The notes beneath the pieces were generated by a model. It was given only the letters and a program-made list of their open reading frames with translations, searched no databases and had not been told where the DNA came from. A stretch of DNA of 64,000 nucleotides from Bradyrhizobium sp. CCBAU 53351. GTDB taxonomy: Bacteria > Pseudomonadota > Alphaproteobacteria > Rhizobiales > Xanthobacteraceae. The DNA lies in contig NZ_CP030059.1 of the NCBI RefSeq assembly GCF_015291745.1, forward strand, positions 3,375,501 through 3,439,500, read 5' to 3'. Positions 26,836-37,243 of this stretch are shown piece by piece. Each line of letters starts with the position of its first letter. The first letter of the stretch is position 1. The translations under genes and the position numbers were made by a program.

Positions 26836-28155
26836 ATGCGGTTGTCGCGGTTCTTTCTGCCCATCCTGAAGGAAAATCCGAAAGAGGCGGAGATCGTCTC
26901 GCATCGGCTGATGCTGCGCGCCGGCATGATCCGGCAGGAGGCGGCCGGCATCTATGCCTGGCTGCCGCTCGGCTTCCGCGTGCTGAAGAAGATCGAGCAG
27001 ATCGTGCGCGAGGAGCAGGACCGCTCCGGCGCGCTGGAACTGTTGATGCCGACGCTGCAGCTCGCCGACCTCTGGCGCGAGAGCGGCCGTTATGACGCCT
27101 ATGGCCCGGAGATGCTGCGCATCGCCGATCGCCACAAGCGCGAGCTCCTGTACGGGCCGACCAACGAGGAAATGATCACCGAGATCTTCCGCGCCTATGT
27201 GAAGTCCTACAAGAACCTGCCGCTGAATCTCTATCATATCCAATGGAAATTCCGCGACGAGCAGCGCCCGCGTTTTGGCGTGATGCGCGGCCGCGAGTTC
27301 CTGATGAAGGACGCCTATTCCTTCGACCTCAACGAGGCCGCGGCGCGCGTCGCCTACAACAAGATGTTCGTGGCCTATTTGCGCACCTTCGCGCGGATGG
27401 GGCTGAAGGCGATCCCGATGCGTGCCGAGACCGGCCCGATCGGCGGCGACCTCAGCCATGAGTTCATCGTGCTGGCCGAAACCGGCGAATCCGGCGTCTT
27501 CATCAATCGCGACGTGCTGGACCTGCCGGTGCCTGGCGAGGACGTGAATTATGAGAGCGACCTGACGCCGATCATCAAGCAGTGGACCTCGCTCTACGCC
27601 GCGACAGAGGACGTCCACGATGCCGCGCGCTTCGAGCAGGAAGTGCCCGCGGAGAAGCGGGTCAACACCCGCGGCATCGAGGTCGGGCAAATCTTCTATT
27701 TCGGCACCAAATATTCCGACGCGATGAGTGCGCTGGTGGCAGGGCCCGATGGCGTCGACGTGCCGATCCATGGCGGTTCCTACGGCGTCGGCGTCTCGCG
27801 CCTGTTGGGGGCCATCATCGAGGCCTGCCATGACGATGCCGGCATCAAATGGCCGGAGGCGGTGGCGCCGTTCCGCGTGTCAATCCTGAACCTCAAGCAG
27901 GGCGATGCGGCCGTCGATGCCGCCTGCGAGAAGCTCTATACCGAGCTGGCGGCCAAGGGCGTCGATGTGCTCTATGACGACACCGACCAGCGCGCCGGCG
28001 CCAAATTCGCCGCGGCCGACCTGATCGGTATTCCCTGGCAGATCATGATCGGCCCGAAGGGGCTCGCCGACGGCAAGGTCGAGATCAAGCGCCGAAGTGA
28101 CGGCTCCCGCGAGACCATGTCGCCTGCGGACGCGGTCGCAAGGCTTGTGGGCTGA
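26836..28155 (+). CDS. proS: Prolyl-tRNA synthetase, short alphaproteobacterial form
   Basis: Charges tRNA-Pro. It has 439 residues, the short form typical of alphaproteobacteria that lacks the large editing insertion of E. coli ProS. Class II motifs are seen: [23 protein letters not shown] near 36-58, GPTNEEMIT near 107, [28 protein letters not shown] (motif 2) near 136-163, and [16 protein letters not shown] (motif 3) near 314. The anticodon-binding domain is at the C terminus. In many Rhizobiales it follows DUF1467 directly; here about 20 kb separate them. Confidence 0.97.
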   Translation: MRLSRFFLPILKENPKEAEIVSHRLMLRAGMIRQEAAGIYAWLPLGFRVLKKIEQIVREEQDRSGALELLMPTLQLADLWRESGRYDAYGPEMLRIADRHKRELLYGPTNEEMITEIFRAYVKSYKNLPLNLYHIQWKFRDEQRPRFGVMRGREFLMKDAYSFDLNEAAARVAYNKMFVAYLRTFARMGLKAIPMRAETGPIGGDLSHEFIVLAETGESGVFINRDVLDLPVPGEDVNYESDLTPIIKQWTSLYAATEDVHDAARFEQEVPAEKRVNTRGIEVGQIFYFGTKYSDAMSALVAGPDGVDVPIHGGSYGVGVSRLLGAIIEACHDDAGIKWPEAVAPFRVSILNLKQGDAAVDAACEKLYTELAAKGVDVLYDDTDQRAGAKFAAADLIGIPWQIMIGPKGLADGKVEIKRRSDGSRETMSPADAVARLVG

Positions 28156-28236
28156 TCGGCTGAATATTGTTCATCGCGCGATATCGCGGCCGCCAATCCG
28201 GCCACAATTGACCCCGAATCATGGGATTATCGAGCG

Positions 28237-29517
28237 ATGGATGAGACCATGACCGAAACCGTGCAAACCGCGCCTTTTGCGCCATTCGAATGGATGCTGT
28301 CGGCGCGCTACCTGCGGGCGCGCCGCAAGGAGGGATTCATCTCGGTCATCGCCGGGTTCTCCTTTCTCGGCATCATGCTGGGTGTGGCGACGCTGATCAT
28401 CGTCATGGCCGTGATGAACGGCTTCCGCAAAGAGCTGCTCGACAAGATCCTCGGCCTCAACGGCCACATCCTGGTGCAGCCGCTGGAATCGCCGCTGACC
28501 GACTGGAAGGACGTCGCCGACCGCCTCAGCCAGGTCGGGGGCATCCGGCTCGCCGCGCCCGTGGTGGACGGCCAGGCGCTGGCGTCATCGCCATGGAACG
28601 CCTCGGGCGTCCTGGTGCGCGGCATCCGCTCCGACGACCTCAACAACCTCACCTCGATCGCCAAGAACATCAAGCAGGGCTCGCTCGAAGGGTTTGACGA
28701 GGGGCAGGGCGTCGCGATTGGCCGGCGCCTCGCCGACCAGCTCTCGCTGCATGCCGGCGACAGCATCACGCTGGTGGCGCCGAAGGGGGCGGTGACCCCG
28801 ATGGGCACGACGCCGCGCATCAAGCCGTACAAGATCGTCGCGGTGTTCGAGATCGGCATGTCCGAATACGATCTCGGCTTCGTGTTCATGCCGCTCGCCG
28901 AAGCGCAAGCCTATTTCAACCGCAGCAACGACGTCACCTCGATCGAGGTGTTCACCACCAATCCCGACAAGATCGATGCCTTCCGCAAGGCGGTGACGGA
29001 GGCCGCGGGACGTCCGGTGTTCCTGGTCGACTGGCGGCAGCGCAACTCGACCTTCTTCAATGCGCTCCAGGTCGAGCGCAATGTGATGTTCCTGATCCTG
29101 ACCATGATCGTGCTGGTCGCGGCGCTGAACATCGTGTCCGGCCTGATCATGCTGGTGAAGGACAAGGGTAGCGACATCGCGATTCTGCGCACCATGGGCG
29201 CCTCGCAGGGATCGATCATGCGGGTCTTCCTGATCACGGGCGCCTCGATCGGTGTGGTCGGGACGATGGTCGGCTTCTTCGTCGGCCTCGTGATCTGCCT
29301 CAACATCGAATCGATCCGGCAATTCCTGTCCTGGCTGACCTCGACCGAGCTGTTCTCGCCGGAGCTTTACTTCCTGTCGAAGCTGCCCGCCGAGATCGAC
29401 ATCGGCGAGACCACGGCGGTCGTCGTCATGGCGCTGACACTGTCGTTCCTGGCGACGTTGTATCCGTCGTGGCGCGCCGCGCGCCTCGATCCCGTCGAAG
29501 CGCTCCGGTACGAGTGA
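28237..29517 (+). CDS. lolC: Lipoprotein-releasing ABC transporter permease, LolC/LolE family
   Basis: Permease that extracts outer-membrane lipoproteins for LolA. It has 426 residues: first membrane segment [30 protein letters not shown] near residue 30-60, a large MacB-type periplasmic domain, then three segments near the C terminus and the family end [15 protein letters not shown]. Alphaproteobacteria often have a single LolC/E-like permease acting as a dimer. ATG 28237 or the internal ATG 28249 are both possible. lolD follows after 7 bp. Confidence 0.94.
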   Translation: MDETMTETVQTAPFAPFEWMLSARYLRARRKEGFISVIAGFSFLGIMLGVATLIIVMAVMNGFRKELLDKILGLNGHILVQPLESPLTDWKDVADRLSQVGGIRLAAPVVDGQALASSPWNASGVLVRGIRSDDLNNLTSIAKNIKQGSLEGFDEGQGVAIGRRLADQLSLHAGDSITLVAPKGAVTPMGTTPRIKPYKIVAVFEIGMSEYDLGFVFMPLAEAQAYFNRSNDVTSIEVFTTNPDKIDAFRKAVTEAAGRPVFLVDWRQRNSTFFNALQVERNVMFLILTMIVLVAALNIVSGLIMLVKDKGSDIAILRTMGASQGSIMRVFLITGASIGVVGTMVGFFVGLVICLNIESIRQFLSWLTSTELFSPELYFLSKLPAEIDIGETTAVVVMALTLSFLATLYPSWRAARLDPVEALRYE

Positions 29518-29524
29518 GGGGCTG

Positions 29525-30238
29525 ATGGAGAGCCAAGGGGCTGAGCAGGGGGCTGACGATGTACCGGTCATTTATCTCCACGAGATAAAGCGGCAGTACT
29601 TGCAGGGTGAGGTGCCGCTGACGATTTTGGACGGCGCCAAGCTGGCGCTGTGGGCCGGCCAGTCGGTCGCGCTGGTCGCACCATCAGGCTCCGGCAAGTC
29701 GACGCTGCTGCACATCGCGGGGCTGCTCGAGGCGCCCGATTCCGGCGAGGTCTATGTCAACGGCGCGCCGACCTCGCAGCTGCCTGACATCGAGCGCACC
29801 CAGCTGCGCCGCACCGATATCGGTTTCGTCTACCAGTCGCACCGGCTGTTGCCGGAGTTCTCCGCGCTGGAGAACGTGATGATGCCGCAGATGATCCGCG
29901 GCCTGAAAAAGTCCGAGAGCGTCACGCGCGCGAAAGAGATTTTGGGTTATCTCGGCCTGGGTGACCGCATCACGCATCGTCCCGCCGAGCTGTCAGGCGG
30001 CGAGCAGCAGCGCGTCGCGATCGCCCGCGCGGTCGCCAACGCGCCGCGGGTGCTGTTCGCGGACGAGCCGACCGGCAACCTCGATCCCCACACCGCCGAC
30101 CACGTGTTCCAGGCTTTGATGCAGCTGGTCAAGGCGACCAAGGTGTCGATGCTGATCGCGACCCACAACATGGAGCTCGCCGGCCGCATGGACCGGCGGG
30201 TCTCGCTGTCGAACGGCCAGGTGATCGAGCTCGACTAG
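29525..30238 (+). CDS. lolD: Lipoprotein-releasing ABC transporter ATP-binding protein
   Basis: ATPase partner of LolC, 237 residues. Walker [10 protein letters not shown] near residue 54-62, signature [14 protein letters not shown], Walker [13 protein letters not shown] and switch His in [10 protein letters not shown] are intact. It completes the pair with lolC directly upstream. No terminator is visible after its stop; a dispersed repeat follows within 8 bp. Confidence 0.96.
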   Translation: MESQGAEQGADDVPVIYLHEIKRQYLQGEVPLTILDGAKLALWAGQSVALVAPSGSGKSTLLHIAGLLEAPDSGEVYVNGAPTSQLPDIERTQLRRTDIGFVYQSHRLLPEFSALENVMMPQMIRGLKKSESVTRAKEILGYLGLGDRITHRPAELSGGEQQRVAIARAVANAPRVLFADEPTGNLDPHTADHVFQALMQLVKATKVSMLIATHNMELAGRMDRRVSLSNGQVIELD

Positions 30239-30246
30239 CTAATTTT

Positions 30247-30270
30247 GCGAAAACAACCCCATGCACAGTA
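30247..30270. repeat. Dispersed repeat TACTGTGCATGG..., copy 2 (inverted)
   Basis: Reverse complement of 14719-14742, with 24 of 24 bases identical. It sits between the 3' ends of lolD and the convergent dehydrogenase gene. Beyond the 24 bp no extended similarity was seen, apart from both copies lying at gene ends. Confidence 0.6.
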
Positions 30271-30332
30271 GCCAAGTGCTGGCGGGACTTGCGAAAAAAA
30301 TGGGCGGCGGCGCTGCCCCACGCCCTTGGGCG

Positions 30333-31412
30333 TCAGGGCCGGATCACGGTCAGCTTGAACGGCCCGCCATTGGCGGCGGCATGCGCCACGGCCTCGTTGG
30401 CATGGTCGAGGTCGAAGGCCGTCGCCTCGTACTCCTCCAGCCTGAGCAGTCCCGCGCGCACCAGCGCGATCAGACGGCTCGCGGCATCCGGCGGGTACAT
30501 CCAGACGCCGTGGATGCTGATGCAGTTGCGCATGATCCAGGGGTAGGGCAGTTCGAGGCCCGCGCCGCCGGCCATGCCGACGCCGCCCATCAGCGCGACG
30601 CGCCCATAGGGGCGCACCGTCATGATCGCGGCCCGCACGACGGTCGGGCTGACCGAGGGCGGCATGATGTCGAGCGCGCAATCGATCGGCGAGGGCGCCG
30701 CGCGCTTCATCGCTTCGCGGTCGTGATCTTCGTTGCCTGTGAGCTTGACCGGTAGCACGCGGCTGCCGAAGCGGCGGACGAGGTCGGCAAGGATCTTTTC
30801 GTTGCGGCCCGGCGTGATAACGCAGGCCGCGCCCATCGCCAGTGCGACCGAGACGGCTGCGCTGCCGAAATTGCCGGTGGCCCCGCTGACCAGCACGGTC
30901 TCGCCGGGCTGAAGGTTCGCGGCAAGAAAGCCCCCATAGGGCACCAGCAGAGTCCCCAGCGCGCACCATCGCGTCGCGTCCTCCGACGTGATCGCGCCGA
31001 GCCGTTTCACATTTTCGGTCGGCACGCGCATCTGCTCGGCAAACGAGCCGTGGCGAAAATGCTGCTGCAGGCGCATGCCGCCGGGGCCGGCGGCAGTCAG
31101 TCCTTGCAAGGCGATGTCGGGCGCCAAGACGTCGTCGCGCGAGCGCACCGTCGGATCGCAGAACACCCAGTCGCCGACGCTGAGCTTGGTTGCGTCCGGC
31201 CCGATCGCGCGCACCCGGCCGATGCCGCCGGGGCCCGGGATGATCGGCAGGTCGAGGGCGTAGTTGCGCGTCCCATCGAAGACCTCGTTCATGTAGGACA
31301 AGACGCGCGTGGCGACGACGTCGACGATGACCTCGCCGGTGCCGAGCACCGGTGCTGGGGCATTTTCGATCGCCAGCGGCGAGCCGAAGGATTTGAGCAC
31401 GGCAGCTTTCAT
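30333..31412 (-). CDS. Zinc-independent MDR-family dehydrogenase/quinone reductase
   Basis: A 359-residue NAD(P)H-dependent oxidoreductase of the medium-chain superfamily. The GroES-like part (MKAAVLKSFGSPLAIENAPAP, PGPGGIGRVRAIGPDATKL, VGDWVFCDP) is followed by the Rossmann site VLVSGATGNFGSAAVSVALAMGA near 168-189. The GHE zinc signature and the four-cysteine structural loop are missing, so it is probably a zinc-free reductase; substrate unknown. It is divergent from an XRE-family regulator whose start is 112 bp away, which probably controls it. Confidence 0.85.
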   Translation of the reverse strand: MKAAVLKSFGSPLAIENAPAPVLGTGEVIVDVVATRVLSYMNEVFDGTRNYALDLPIIPGPGGIGRVRAIGPDATKLSVGDWVFCDPTVRSRDDVLAPDIALQGLTAAGPGGMRLQQHFRHGSFAEQMRVPTENVKRLGAITSEDATRWCALGTLLVPYGGFLAANLQPGETVLVSGATGNFGSAAVSVALAMGAACVITPGRNEKILADLVRRFGSRVLPVKLTGNEDHDREAMKRAAPSPIDCALDIMPPSVSPTVVRAAIMTVRPYGRVALMGGVGMAGGAGLELPYPWIMRNCISIHGVWMYPPDAASRLIALVRAGLLRLEEYEATAFDLDHANEAVAHAAANGGPFKLTVIRP

Positions 31413-31454
31413 GTTGTTTCACCTCAAAGTCGGGTGAAGCCGATATGCGCCGCC

Positions 31455-31495
31455 TTGGCGGGAACAAGAAGGCCTGGTATTATCCTAGTATTCTA
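31455..31495 (+). promoter_or_regulatory. Sigma-70-type promoter and possible operator
   Basis: TTGGCG (31455-31460), a 17-bp spacer and TATTAT (31478-31483) form a good housekeeping promoter reading toward the XRE regulator at 31525. It is followed at once by CTAG-TATT-CTAG (31485-31494 region), a symmetric site placed near the start of transcription, as expected for autoregulation. Binding is an inference. Confidence 0.45.
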
Positions 31496-31524
31496 GCGAC
31501 CCTCCATCCGCGGGAGCGACGACA

Positions 31525-32304
31525 ATGGCCGACCCACGCCGCGTCGAGTTCGGCGATTTTCTCAGGTCACGCCGCGAAAAGCTGTCGCCGAAAACCGTCG
31601 GGCTTCCGATCGGCAGGCGTCGGCGCACCGCGGGGCTGCGGCGCGAGGAGGTCGCGCAGCTCGCCGGCATCGGCGTCGACTGGTACATCCGCCTCGAGCA
31701 GGGCCGCACCGTCAGCCCCTCCGTCACCACCATCGACGCGCTGGCCCGCGCGCTGCGCCTCAGCAAGACCGAGCACGCGCATCTGAAGGCGCTGGCGCGC
31801 GACGGTGCCAGGACCGCGTACACGCGCGAGATCTTGCCCCCGCCAATCCGGCGGATGATCGCGAGCCTGCACCAGCCGGCCTATGTCACGGGGCGGCGCT
31901 GGGACGTGCTGGCATGGAACGATGCGGCCGAAGACGTCTTTGCGTTCGGGCAATTGCCGGAGCAGGACCGCAACACGCTGCTGCTGGTGCTGACGAACAA
32001 GCAGACGCGAAAAATCTATGGCGCGGGCTGGGCCGACGTCGCCAAGAGCATGGTTGCGATGTTTCGCGCCACCCACGACGTCTGGGCCGGCGATCCCGCC
32101 TTTACAGAGCTGCTGACGCGGCTGCGCCAGGGGAGTCCGGAATTCGTCAAATGGTGGGAAGCCCACGACATCCGCAGCACGATGTCCGGCCTCAAGACCA
32201 TGAACCATCCGACCAGGGGCCTGCTCCGCTTCGAGCACACCAGCTTCCAGGCCAACGACGATCCCGCGCTGAAGCTGGTGATTTACACGCCGGTCGAGGG
32301 CTGA
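31525..32304 (+). CDS. XRE-family transcriptional regulator with MmyB-like ligand domain
   Basis: A 259-residue protein. Residues about 10-85 form an XRE helix-turn-helix (FLRSRREKLSPKTVGLP, GLRREEVAQLAGIGVDWYIRLEQGR), and residues about 105-255 form the MmyB-like PAS-type domain (RRWDVLAWNDAAEDVFAF, LRFEHTSFQANDDPALKLVIYTP) that in relatives binds fatty-acid-like ligands. Family members usually stand divergent to a short- or medium-chain oxidoreductase, as here, and repress it. Ligand unknown. Confidence 0.9.
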   Translation: MADPRRVEFGDFLRSRREKLSPKTVGLPIGRRRRTAGLRREEVAQLAGIGVDWYIRLEQGRTVSPSVTTIDALARALRLSKTEHAHLKALARDGARTAYTREILPPPIRRMIASLHQPAYVTGRRWDVLAWNDAAEDVFAFGQLPEQDRNTLLLVLTNKQTRKIYGAGWADVAKSMVAMFRATHDVWAGDPAFTELLTRLRQGSPEFVKWWEAHDIRSTMSGLKTMNHPTRGLLRFEHTSFQANDDPALKLVIYTPVEG

Positions 32305-32350
32305 CGGACGGGACAGGCGAAGCGGCTGAAGACCGATTGGCAAGCTTGCG

Positions 32351-33658
32351 CTACGGCGCGGCCGTGGCCGCAGGCGTTGCGCTGACGTTCGGCAGTGCGC
32401 CACTTGCCGTCCATGGCGTGTCCGTCCAGGGCGTCGGTCGCAGAGCATTTGCCGGCCACGATTTTGCCGGGCCTGCCGCCGCCGAGGTGCAGGAGGTCCC
32501 GAGCTGGGTCCACACCGACGTCAAACCCGTCATGTCGATGTTGAAGCTGGTGATGTCAGCCTTTCCCTCCGGCTCCGGCGTGGTCTCGCGGACCTGCAGG
32601 GAGTGCGAGGCCAGCACCGCCTTGACCATGTCGGGGTCGACGGCGCCGCTCCAGACCTCGTACTTTCCGAGCCGCACCGGAGGCCCTCCGGCCTCCTTGC
32701 TCAAATCGGCGCTGGCGGCCATCAGGATCGTCTTCTTGGCCGTGGCGGCGGCGTCGATCTCGCTTGCGACCATCAGCGGCACGCGCTTCTTGTTTTCGCA
32801 ATACAGGCGCCATTCCATGGTCCGGAACGAGGCGTCGCTGTCCTTCTTCACCGCGGCGACCTTGCTGATGAATGGCCGCGTGCCTTTTTCCAGCCGCCAC
32901 GTCGTCTCGGCCAGCGGCCGCGTGTCGATCCCGAAGCGGTAGAGCTCGGGCCGCGTCAGCACGTGCAGGCTTTCGAATTTCACGGTGCGGATCAGCGCAT
33001 CGAGCTCGCGGCTGATGCCCATCGACGCAATGAACGCGGCGCGGTCGCGGTCGGCGCTGGCGATCCGGCGCCGCCGCGCTTCCGCAACCATCTCCGGAGG
33101 TGGACTGCCTCGAAACGTGAGGATCAGCCTGGAATTATGCACCGCCAGCGCGGCATCTGGGGCGACCTCGCGCAAGGTGGCGCCGATAAACAGGTAACCG
33201 CAGGCCGAGTTGCACATCGCGTGATAGGTGGTGAGCTCGGCCTCGACCTCGCCGGTGGTGTTCTTGATCTTGAGGCAAGCGGCATCCACCTGCGTGCCGG
33301 CGGCGCATGCCGTCGCGATCGTCCGGCCGACCCGCGCGATCGCCTTGCGGCCGCGCAGCAGCCGGCCGATCACATAAGACTGCTCGACGTTTCCGCCGGG
33401 CGAATGCAGGTAGATCGGCCGCTGCGTATCCTTGACGCCGGCGAGGAAGCGGCGAATACGCGATGCCGCATCCTGGTCGATCTGGCCCTCGATCGCGATC
33501 CAGCGGTCGCAGCCCGGCCCGCACGCGTCGGGTGCGCCTCTTGCGAGATAGATCGTCAGCCTGGAGGCAAATCCGGCTTTCTCGGCCGGGGCTTCTTCGG
33601 CGCGCAAGGTACCGGGAATCGACAGGCAGGACAGGAGAAGCAGGACTCGGACGAGCAT
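32351..33658 (-). CDS. Secreted ClpP/crotonase-like protein
   Basis: A 435-residue protein with signal peptide VRVLLLLSCLSIPGTLRA. The first half resembles the periplasmic ClpP-like family of Rhizobiales: IAIEGQIDQDAASRIRRFL, IYLHSPGGNVEQSYVIGRLLR, and the nucleophile region HAMCNSACGYLFIGATLREV, with Ser in place of the ClpP serine followed by an oxyanion-type NSAC. It has several cysteines suited to disulfides. The second half is not recognised, and the last 60 or so residues are low-complexity Ala/Pro/Thr. ATG 33658 was chosen; an in-frame TTG lies 18 bp upstream. Substrate unknown. Confidence 0.65.
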   Translation of the reverse strand: MLVRVLLLLSCLSIPGTLRAEEAPAEKAGFASRLTIYLARGAPDACGPGCDRWIAIEGQIDQDAASRIRRFLAGVKDTQRPIYLHSPGGNVEQSYVIGRLLRGRKAIARVGRTIATACAAGTQVDAACLKIKNTTGEVEAELTTYHAMCNSACGYLFIGATLREVAPDAALAVHNSRLILTFRGSPPPEMVAEARRRRIASADRDRAAFIASMGISRELDALIRTVKFESLHVLTRPELYRFGIDTRPLAETTWRLEKGTRPFISKVAAVKKDSDASFRTMEWRLYCENKKRVPLMVASEIDAAATAKKTILMAASADLSKEAGGPPVRLGKYEVWSGAVDPDMVKAVLASHSLQVRETTPEPEGKADITSFNIDMTGLTSVWTQLGTSCTSAAAGPAKSWPANALRPTPWTDTPWTASGALPNVSATPAATAAP

Positions 33659-34011
33659 CAAGTATGAAACCACCAAGTGAATATCGATGCCGAGGCTACA
33701 GGACGACCGCCGCTTTCACAACTTTCGGTGGCGCGCCGATTCACGTTTATTTGGTCACGACGTGGAGCTGGCCGCATCTCAATTCGTGATGCGCTCACCG
33801 GCTTTGGCCTCCGCCAATTTGCCTGCAATGTCAGCCGGGGCGGAGCCGCGACCCACCGCGCGACCTCGCGGAACCTTAACGCCTTCATGAGGTTATCAGG
33901 GCGCGCGGGATGCCAGCCTCTCGCTGGCGTGGCCGCCGGCTGGACGCGGATGCTGCAGGATTGCTGTGAAACGGTATTCGGTGAAACGAGCAAATTGGCG
34001 GGGGGAGTCAG
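33659..34011. other. 353-bp gap between ClpP-like gene and histidine kinase
   Basis: No convincing gene. A plus-strand open frame here lacks a ribosome site and protein-like composition. At 33870-33894, GGAAC, a 16-bp spacer and GGTT resemble the EcfG general-stress promoter (GGAAC-N16/17-CGTT) with one mismatch, about 120 bp before the kinase start. The kinase ATG follows GGCGGGGGGAG, a strong ribosome site. Confidence 0.3.
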
Positions 34012-37000
34012 ATGACAACGGCGGCCGGGGAGACCTCGACCGATCGCAATGCCGTCCTGGCTGCACTTGGCGACTACATCCGAGAGATCAATAACCCTGA
34101 CGATCTCGCCTACGCTGCGGCAGAGCTGCTCGGCCGCAGCCTGAAGGTCAGCAGGGCCGGCTACGGCACGGTCGACACGTCGGCCGAGACCATCACCATC
34201 GCCCGCGACTGGAACGCTCCGGGCATCAAGAGCCTCGCAGGGGTGCTGCGCTTCCGCGACTACGGCAGCTACATCGAAGATCTGAAGCGCGGCGAGACGG
34301 TGGTCTGTGCCGATGCGGAAAAAGACCCTCGCGTCGGCGACCGCGCTCAGGCGCTCGAGGCCATCTCTGCGCGCGCGCTGGTCAACATGCCGATCTCCGA
34401 GCCCGACGGGGTCGTGGCACTGCTTTATCTGAACAACGCGGCGCCGCGCGACTGGAGCCCCGACGAACTAGAGCTGATCCGCGATGTTGCCGAGCGCACG
34501 CGCACCGCGGTCGAGCGCCGCCGCGCGGAGACGGCCGTGCGGGAGAACGAGGCCCGGCTGCTCTTCCTGGACGCGCTCAACAAGGAGACCGCGAGGACCC
34601 GTGATGCCGATGGGGTGATGGCGGTGACGACCAGGATGCTGGGTGAGCATCTCGGCGTCTCCAATTGCGCCTATGCCGACATGGATCCCGATCAGGACGG
34701 CTTCACCATTCGCGGTGATTGGGCTGCCCCAGGCGCGATGCATATCCTTGGGCACTACAGTCTGGCCGACTTCGGCGCGAAGGCGGTGCGAGAACTCGGC
34801 GCCGGCAGGCCCCTCATCATCAACGACAATCTGAAGGAGATCGCGCCCGAGGAGGCCGCAACCTTCCAGAATATCGGCATAGGCTCGACGATCTGCATGC
34901 CCCTGGTCAAGGAAGGGCAGCTCACTGCCCTGATGGCCATTCATCACCGCGGCCCGCATCGCTGGACGGCGCGCGAACTCGCCTTGCTCACCGAGGTCAC
35001 CGAGCGATCATGGGCGCATATCGAGCGCGTCCGCTCGGAGCAGGCAGCCCGGGAAGCTGCCGAACGTCTGGTCCTGGCGAACAGGGCGGCCGGCATCGGC
35101 ACCTGGGACTATGATCCGGTCAACGACGTCTTGCGATGGGACAGTCGCTGCAAGGAGGTCTTCGGTCTCTCGCCGGACGCCGAGGTCAGCTACGAAGGGG
35201 CGTTCCTGAGAGGCATTCATCCCGACGACAGGCAGCGCGCCCACGAAGCCGTATCCGCGGCCCTCAATCCCCATGCGCCGTCGAGTTACAACATCGAGTA
35301 TCGAACTGTCGGCATCGAGGATGGCATCGAACGCTGGATTGCAGCGACGGGGCAGGCCATTTTCTCCAGCGACCAGGCTGTTCGTTTCATCGGAACGGTG
35401 CTGGACATCACCGCGCAAAAGAAAACCGAGCGTCATCTCAGGATACTGAACGACACGGGTGCATCGGTCGCCCGCGAGCGCAATCTCGAGAAGATCGTGC
35501 AGATCGTCACGGACGCCGGCGTCGAGCTGACGGGCGCCCAGTTCGGGGCATTTTTCTACAATGTTCTGACCTCGGATGGCGGCAGCTACATGCTTTATTC
35601 GCTGTCCGGAGTGCCGCGATCGGCCTTCGAGAACTTCCCGATGCCTCGCAACACGGCCGTGTTCGAGCCGACCTTCAAAGGCACGAGCGTGGTGAGGTCT
35701 GACGACATTTTGCAAGACCCACGCTATGGCAAAAACACACCGCGGAAGGGCATGCCCGAGGGCCATCTTCCGGTTCGATCCTATCTTGCGGTCCCCGTGA
35801 TCTCGCGGACGGGTGAGGTGCTTGGAGGACTTTTCTTCGGTCATGCCGAGACGGCCATGTTCCAGCCCGAGCATGAAGCGGCGTTGCTCGGGATCGCCGG
35901 CCACGCCGCCACGGCCATCGACAATGCCCGGCTTCTGACCCGGCTCGAGACGCTCAACGCCGGGCTGGAGCAACGTGTCGCCGACGAGATCGCAGAGCGC
36001 ATGAAGGCCGAGGAGCAATTGCGGCAATCCCAGAAGATGGAGGCTGTTGGGCAGTTGACCGGCGGGATCGCGCACGACTTCAACAACATGCTGGCCGTTA
36101 TTCTCGGCAGCTTGAATCTCGCCAAGCGGCGGCTCGGCAAGGGAGAGGTCAACATCGACCGCTTCATCGAGGGCGCGATCGATGGCGCAAACCGCGCAGC
36201 CACCTTGACGCAAAGGCTGCTCGCGTTCTCGCGCCAACAGCCTCTGGCGCCCGAGGTCGTGGACCTCAACAAGATGGTCGGCGGGATGAGCGAGCTGCTG
36301 GAGCGCTCGCTCGGAGAGCTGGTTCGCCTCGAGGCCGTCCTGGCGGCCGGCCTTTGGCGCGTCAAGGCGGACCCGGCCCAGCTGGAGAGCGCCGTCATCA
36401 ACCTGGCGGTGAATGCGCGCGACGCCATGCCGAAGGGCGGCCGGCTGACGATCGAGACCAGCAATGCCTCGATCGACCGGAAATATGCCCGCGAATACGC
36501 CCTGTCGCCCGGACAGTACGTTCTCATCGCCGTCACGGATAACGGCACCGGAATTCCGGCCGATGTGCTGGGGAAGGTGTTCGATCCGTTCTTTACGACC
36601 AAGGTCGTGGGCAAGGGCACCGGCCTCGGCCTCAGTCAGGTCTACGGCTTCGTGCGGCAGTCGGGCGGCCACGTCAAAGTCTATTCGGAAGTCGACGTTG
36701 GCACGACGGTGAAAATCTATCTTCCACGCTTTGCGGGCGAGGAGGCGCCTTCAACGTCGCCGCAGGGCGTTACACATCCTGGTGCAAGCCTTCAGAGCGA
36801 GACCATCCTCGTTGTCGAGGACGACGAGCGGGTCCGCAGCATCTCATCCGAAAGCCTGCGCGAGCTTGGCTATACGGTCATCGAAGCCGCGACTGCCAGG
36901 GAAGCGATCAGGACCATTGAAAATGGTCTCATTCCAGACCTGCTGTTTACCGACGTCGTCATGCCCGACATGACCGGCGCTGAACTTGCTACCGAGCTGT

Positions 37001-37161
37001 CGAAACGATACCCGGATTTGAAGGTGCTGTTCACGACCGGGTATACGCGCAACGCGATCGTTCACAACGGCATGCTCGATGCCGGCAAGCATCTGCTCTC
37101 CAAGCCCTTTGCGATCGAAGACCTGGCGACGAAGGTTCGCAATCTGCTCGACGAGGGATGA
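34012..37161 (+). CDS. Cytosolic hybrid sensor histidine kinase (GAF-GAF-PAS-GAF-HisKA-HATPase-REC)
   Basis: A 1049-residue signalling protein without transmembrane segments. In order: GAF near 15-165, GAF near 190-340, PAS/PAC near 350-475 ([22 protein letters not shown]), GAF near 485-635, a coiled-coil linker, then HisKA with phospho-acceptor His688 in [13 protein letters not shown], HATPase with N box ([11 protein letters not shown]) and G boxes ([20 protein letters not shown]), and a C-terminal receiver with Asp981 in [11 protein letters not shown]. This is the class with an HDFNN H-box. No output regulator is adjacent, so the partner and the signal (light, redox or small ligand) are unknown. 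Confidence 0.9.
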   Translation: MTTAAGETSTDRNAVLAALGDYIREINNPDDLAYAAAELLGRSLKVSRAGYGTVDTSAETITIARDWNAPGIKSLAGVLRFRDYGSYIEDLKRGETVVCADAEKDPRVGDRAQALEAISARALVNMPISEPDGVVALLYLNNAAPRDWSPDELELIRDVAERTRTAVERRRAETAVRENEARLLFLDALNKETARTRDADGVMAVTTRMLGEHLGVSNCAYADMDPDQDGFTIRGDWAAPGAMHILGHYSLADFGAKAVRELGAGRPLIINDNLKEIAPEEAATFQNIGIGSTICMPLVKEGQLTALMAIHHRGPHRWTARELALLTEVTERSWAHIERVRSEQAAREAAERLVLANRAAGIGTWDYDPVNDVLRWDSRCKEVFGLSPDAEVSYEGAFLRGIHPDDRQRAHEAVSAALNPHAPSSYNIEYRTVGIEDGIERWIAATGQAIFSSDQAVRFIGTVLDITAQKKTERHLRILNDTGASVARERNLEKIVQIVTDAGVELTGAQFGAFFYNVLTSDGGSYMLYSLSGVPRSAFENFPMPRNTAVFEPTFKGTSVVRSDDILQDPRYGKNTPRKGMPEGHLPVRSYLAVPVISRTGEVLGGLFFGHAETAMFQPEHEAALLGIAGHAATAIDNARLLTRLETLNAGLEQRVADEIAERMKAEEQLRQSQKMEAVGQLTGGIAHDFNNMLAVILGSLNLAKRRLGKGEVNIDRFIEGAIDGANRAATLTQRLLAFSRQQPLAPEVVDLNKMVGGMSELLERSLGELVRLEAVLAAGLWRVKADPAQLESAVINLAVNARDAMPKGGRLTIETSNASIDRKYAREYALSPGQYVLIAVTDNGTGIPADVLGKVFDPFFTTKVVGKGTGLGLSQVYGFVRQSGGHVKVYSEVDVGTTVKIYLPRFAGEEAPSTSPQGVTHPGASLQSETILVVEDDERVRSISSESLRELGYTVIEAATAREAIRTIENGLIPDLLFTDVVMPDMTGAELATELSKRYPDLKVLFTTGYTRNAIVHNGMLDAGKHLLSKPFAIEDLATKVRNLLDEG

Positions 37162-37243
37162 GGACATATCGGGCGAAGAATCGGTCCGATTTGCAAGCCG
37201 GCCTCGCAAGAGCTATGTCCCGGCTTTCGTAGAGAGCCCCGAC

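Noticed and set aside
33677..34015. Plus-strand frame of 112 codons before the histidine kinase
   Set aside because: No ribosome site, no recognisable domain and Arg-rich composition. It also overlaps the kinase start.
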